Below are positions 61,257 to 64,000 of a stretch of DNA of 64,000 nucleotides, one piece after another. Under the pieces are notes generated by a model that saw nothing but the letters and a program-made list of their open reading frames with translations, had not been told where the DNA came from and did no database searches. The stretch is from Desulfobulbus rhabdoformis (GTDB taxonomy: Bacteria > Desulfobacterota > Desulfobulbia > Desulfobulbales > Desulfobulbaceae), in NCBI RefSeq assembly GCF_016919065.1, contig NZ_JAFFQA010000011.1:1-64000 (forward strand), written 5' to 3'. The first letter of the stretch is position 1; each line of letters opens with the position of its first letter. Position numbers and translations under genes: made by a program.

Positions 61257-62045
61257 ATGAACACAGCAACATCTGCTTCCGGACGTCCCGCCAACGGCTG
61301 GGTGCCCCTTGGTTTTTCCTTTGCCTTTATTTTTCGCTATCCCCGCCTGCTGGGCTGGAGCCTTATCCTGGTATTGATCACCGGCGGCCTCACCTGGGGA
61401 GGCTATCTCTTCACCGTGGATTTCATCGATCACCTGACGGGCTCTTTTTTTACCACACCCCCGGAAGGCAATGCAATTTGGCATCTGCCACTTCTCTGGG
61501 GGTGGACTGCGCTGAAATGGATCTTTGTTATTCTCTCTCGGGTGGTGGCCTTTTATCTCGCCTTTGTTGTTGCCTACTCCCTGACGACACCCGGCTATGT
61601 CTTTTTAAGCAACTGGGCGGGGAATCGATTCTGCCAGCAGGCGGCTGATGGAGAGGCAGGCATCAGTCTTGGTGGTGTACTGATTGATCTCTGGGAGGGA
61701 ATTAAAATTGGTGCCATGGGGATTGTGGTCTCCCTACTGGCCCTCATGGCTAATTTTATCCCTGTCGTGGGACAGGCTGCGGTTTTCTGTATCTATGCCT
61801 TTTATTCGGCCCTAATGTTTATTGACTATCCCGCCTCACGCTACCGCTGGAGCCTGGGACGTAAACTGCGCTGGATCCGTCTTCATCCCAACCAGGCTTT
61901 TCGTTTGGGGCTGTTCCCAGCCATGATCAGTATGGTGCCGATTTTAAATATTTTTTTTATGGCGCTCTTTTTTCCCTTGTTTACAGTGCACACCACCTTG
62001 AATTTTCTGACCATTGAAGGGAAGAACAAGCCGGTAGCAACCTGA
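61257..62045 (+). CDS. EI24/CysZ-like membrane protein
   Basis: The 262-residue protein has about four to six membrane segments, including WSLILVLITGGLTWGGYLF, VVAFYLAFVVAYSL, MGIVVSLLALMANFIPVVGQ and LGLFPAMISMVPILNIFFMA. The pattern of IPVVGQ followed by AFYSALMFIDYPASR and the PILNIFFMALFFPLF end fits the EI24 domain, found in CysZ-type sulphate permeases and related proteins. Whether it moves sulphate here is not shown. ATG 61257 is chosen; in-frame codons upstream have no ribosome binding signal. Confidence 0.75.
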   Translation: MNTATSASGRPANGWVPLGFSFAFIFRYPRLLGWSLILVLITGGLTWGGYLFTVDFIDHLTGSFFTTPPEGNAIWHLPLLWGWTALKWIFVILSRVVAFYLAFVVAYSLTTPGYVFLSNWAGNRFCQQAADGEAGISLGGVLIDLWEGIKIGAMGIVVSLLALMANFIPVVGQAAVFCIYAFYSALMFIDYPASRYRWSLGRKLRWIRLHPNQAFRLGLFPAMISMVPILNIFFMALFFPLFTVHTTLNFLTIEGKNKPVAT

Positions 62046-62050
62046 TTTTG

Positions 62051-62956
62051 TTACATCTTCGGCTCTGCTTGAGGACCTGTTGTCTGCTCCCCACCTCGCA
62101 TGAGCTTTTGCAACTTCTGCGGTAGTGGCAGCGTTAGTTCCATGGTTGTTCCCGTGGTGGGGTGGACAAAGCGGAGCAACGAGGCATGAACCGCCAAACG
62201 CTTGATCGGGTCCTCCTTGCTGCCGTACTTTTTATCGCCCACCACCGGGTGGCCCAGATCGGCCAGGTGGACCCGCAACTGGTTCTTGCGCGCGGTTGCC
62301 AGGCTGACCTCAACCAGGGTATAATTTGCGCTGCTGCGTACCACCTGGTAGCTGGTCTCTGCGTACTTACTGCCAGTGGTTTGTTTTCCTGCGGCATACA
62401 TGCGATGGATTTTTGATTCACAGAGATAGTTCTTCACGGTTCCCTTTGCCGGCTGCAGCTGTCCTTCAACCACCACCAGGAATTTTTTCTCCACTGTAGC
62501 CCAGGCCTTTTGCAGGGCATGTTGCGCTGCTTCATTCTTGGCAAAGAGCAAGAGCCCGGAGGCCCCCTGGTCCAGGCGATGCACTATAAAGCCCCGATCT
62601 TTTTCCTGAGGCCGTTTGCTCAGGCAACTGCTGAGCTTGTAAAAAACGGTTTTTTTCTTCTCACTGGCAGAGGCAATGGTCAGCAGGCCAGCAGGTTTAT
62701 CAATGACAATAATATCTTGATCCTCATAGACGATATGTAAGTCCGGGCATTCTTCAGGCCGCTCGGACACCTCTTTTTCTGTGGAAATGGTCAGCGTTGC
62801 ACCAGATTTGAGTTCTGTCTCCAGACGGTTGACCGGGGATCCGTCAACCTGGATAGCGCGGTATTTGAGTAGCTGTTTGATCTTGGTTTTGGAGTAGCCG
62901 CGAGCAAGTAAAAAGGAAAGAACAGTGGAATCCTTGTGGACGGGTATGGATTGCAT
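62051..62956 (-). CDS. RluA-family pseudouridine synthase
   Basis: The 301-residue enzyme has an N-terminal S4 RNA-binding domain (SFLLARGYSKTKIKQLLKYR) and a pseudouridine synthase domain with IVIDKPAGLLTIAS, the catalytic aspartate in VHRLDQGASGLLLFAK, and QLRVHLADLGHPVVGDKKYG. It converts specific uridines of rRNA or tRNA to pseudouridine; the exact target (RluC/D-like or other) cannot be told. It is convergent with the EI24 gene, with only five bases between the ends. Confidence 0.9.
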   Translation of the reverse strand: MQSIPVHKDSTVLSFLLARGYSKTKIKQLLKYRAIQVDGSPVNRLETELKSGATLTISTEKEVSERPEECPDLHIVYEDQDIIVIDKPAGLLTIASASEKKKTVFYKLSSCLSKRPQEKDRGFIVHRLDQGASGLLLFAKNEAAQHALQKAWATVEKKFLVVVEGQLQPAKGTVKNYLCESKIHRMYAAGKQTTGSKYAETSYQVVRSSANYTLVEVSLATARKNQLRVHLADLGHPVVGDKKYGSKEDPIKRLAVHASLLRFVHPTTGTTMELTLPLPQKLQKLMRGGEQTTGPQAEPKM

Positions 62957-63318
62957 AAAGATCTCCGGTGGCTGTGTTATGAGCCTTGGGCGGGTTGAAA
63001 ACGTATACCTGAATCCGTGACGGCGGATGGTCTCTGAATAACATATTCAGTTGATAATGCAGAAATTTTCAAACTAATTTATTTGCTATTCAGTTTCACC
63101 CACCGCCCTTTGGGGCATCCATTAGTACGCCACCTTCACTCTTCGTAACAAGCCGATAAAGTATACTTTATTCGACATGTCACAAACAGCGAAGCTGACA
63201 CACCAATGAATGCTCACGGATCCAGGGTATAGAAAAGAGGGTGAATGACGTGTGGAGGAGCGCCTTTGAGCAGAACCTTTTTTAAGAAAGCTTTTCGTAA
63301 CCAGGCTGTGGTCGTAAT
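62957..63318. other. Gap of 362 bases with long palindromic repeat
   Basis: It holds a half-unit CCTGAATCCGTGACGGCGGATGG (63008-63030) and a third long palindromic element (about 63118-63229). No gene is supported. Confidence 0.6.
63118..63229. repeat. Long palindromic element, copy 3
   Basis: The element begins GCATCCATTAGTACGCCACC and ends TGAATGCTCACGGATCCAGG. Its centre is the perfect 16-base palindrome ATAAAGTATACTTTAT (63156-63171), matching the centre of copies 1 and 2. The arms have diverged. Confidence 0.65.
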
Positions 63319-64000
63319 TTAGCTGTCAAGTACACGCCGTACGCAATGAGCCAGGTCTGCCATGATCACGGGTTTATTGAGAAAGCCCTCAATGCCGATG
63401 ACACGTGACTTATCACTGGTGAGCTGTTCGCTAAAACCGGTACATATAATAACTTTGGCATCTGAGCGGAGCAGTTTGATCTTTTTGTAGAGCTGTAAGC
63501 CCGTCATCTGGGGCATGGTCAGGTCGGCAATGACCAGATCGATGGTACTTGATAAGCTGCGATAGGCTTCCAGTGCATCAAAACCACTGAGGCGGACCGT
63601 CACTTTATAGCCGAGACGCTCTAGCATACTGGTGGTCACATCGGCAATGGATTTTTCGTCATCCACTAAAAGAATATGCTCGCTTCCTCGAGGCATGGGC
63701 TCCTGAGGATCGATGGCAAGCTGCGGGCTGGTTTCGGCCACTTCGACCACCGGAAAATAGAGGGTAAAGGTCGTCCCCTTGCCCAAGGTGCTGGCAACGC
63801 GGATTTCACCGCCGTAGCCACGAAGGATGCCCAGTACCACCGCCAGCCCCAATCCTGTTCCCTTGCCACGGGATTTGGTGGTGAAATAGGGATCAAAGAT
63901 TTTGGTCATGGTCGCCTCGTCCATGCCATGACCCGTATCTTCAACGGTCAACTGTTGATACAACCCCGGTGTGATCGAGAGGTCGTCAAAGGCTCCCAAT
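63319..64000 (-). CDS. Hybrid histidine kinase, C-terminal part (cut by window edge)
   Basis: The visible 226 residues comprise the end of a kinase ATPase domain (VEDTGHGMDEATMTKIFDPY, then GKGTGLGLAVVLGI, the N-, F- and G-box region) and a receiver with the phosphorylation aspartate in LVIADLTMPQMTG and lysine in GFLNKPVIM. The reading frame stays open to the right edge, so the sensor, HisKA and start codon lie outside. It belongs to the same PAS-hybrid kinase type as the two at 24.7-28.7 kb. Confidence 0.9.
   Translation of the reverse strand, partial: LGAFDDLSITPGLYQQLTVEDTGHGMDEATMTKIFDPYFTTKSRGKGTGLGLAVVLGILRGYGGEIRVASTLGKGTTFTLYFPVVEVAETSPQLAIDPQEPMPRGSEHILLVDDEKSIADVTTSMLERLGYKVTVRLSGFDALEAYRSLSSTIDLVIADLTMPQMTGLQLYKKIKLLRSDAKVIICTGFSEQLTSDKSRVIGIEGFLNKPVIMADLAHCVRRVLDS

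Overview
The window looks like chromosome of a Gram-negative, anaerobic-type deltaproteobacterium, most likely a Desulfobulbales/Desulfobulbaceae relative. This placement is inferred from gene content and order, not from a search. The supporting signs are: lipid A/Kdo, Mla and Lpt outer-membrane genes; a cdaA-cdaR-glmM cluster; the order rplU-rpmA-obgE-proB-proA-nadD; many PAS/histidine-kinase/receiver hybrids; PEP-CTERM proteins; a rubredoxin; and a radical-SAM SplB-like protein. Genes are tightly packed and often overlap by 1-20 bases. No rRNA, tRNA, CRISPR array or prophage was seen.

Layout. 1-6.4 kb: the start of an IS1595-type transposase cut by the window edge, an aminotransferase, a repeat-filled gap, then the c-di-AMP operon cdaA-cdaR-glmM (minus strand) opposite a nitroreductase gene. 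6.4-13.2 kb is the most accessory part: two PEP-CTERM proteins (one behind a sigma-54-like promoter), a toxin-antitoxin pair with its own promoter/operator, a RAYT-type Y1 transposase, a Cys-rich PilZ protein, an unusual shikimate kinase and a DUF89-like protein. 13.2-24.7 kb: cobT, xseA, a TPR membrane protein, panC, a KdnA-like aminotransferase, rsmJ, kdsB and a long YvcK-like protein, separated by several inverted-repeat elements. 24.7-33.4 kb: two hybrid sensor kinases around a lone receiver, a DnaJ-domain protein and a heterodimeric ABC exporter. 33.5-39.1 kb: a minus-strand Mla-type lipid-transport operon with SYLF, DUF3124 and solute-binding members.

39.5-51.6 kb: rubredoxin, then the long plus-strand run rplU-rpmA-obgE-proB-proA-nadD, followed by a PHP/EndoQ-UvrD helicase fusion, an HPt hybrid kinase and a diguanylate cyclase response regulator. 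51.6-58.2 kb (minus): CBS protein, NAD(P)HX repair enzyme, LptF/G permease, M23 peptidase and RNase G. 58.5-64 kb: glycosyltransferase, SplB-like radical SAM protein, a small unknown, an EI24-type membrane protein, an RluA-type pseudouridine synthase and the tail of another hybrid kinase.

Themes. Envelope building runs through the window (glmM, kdnA/kdsB, Mla, LptF/G, M23, GT2). Cyclic-dinucleotide signalling is present for both c-di-AMP (CdaA/CdaR) and c-di-GMP (GGDEF and PilZ proteins). Intergenic space is colonised by at least four inverted-repeat families, and a RAYT gene lies in the same window. The most interesting single gene is the EndoQ-like nuclease fused to a UvrD-type helicase at 45.2-48.5 kb.
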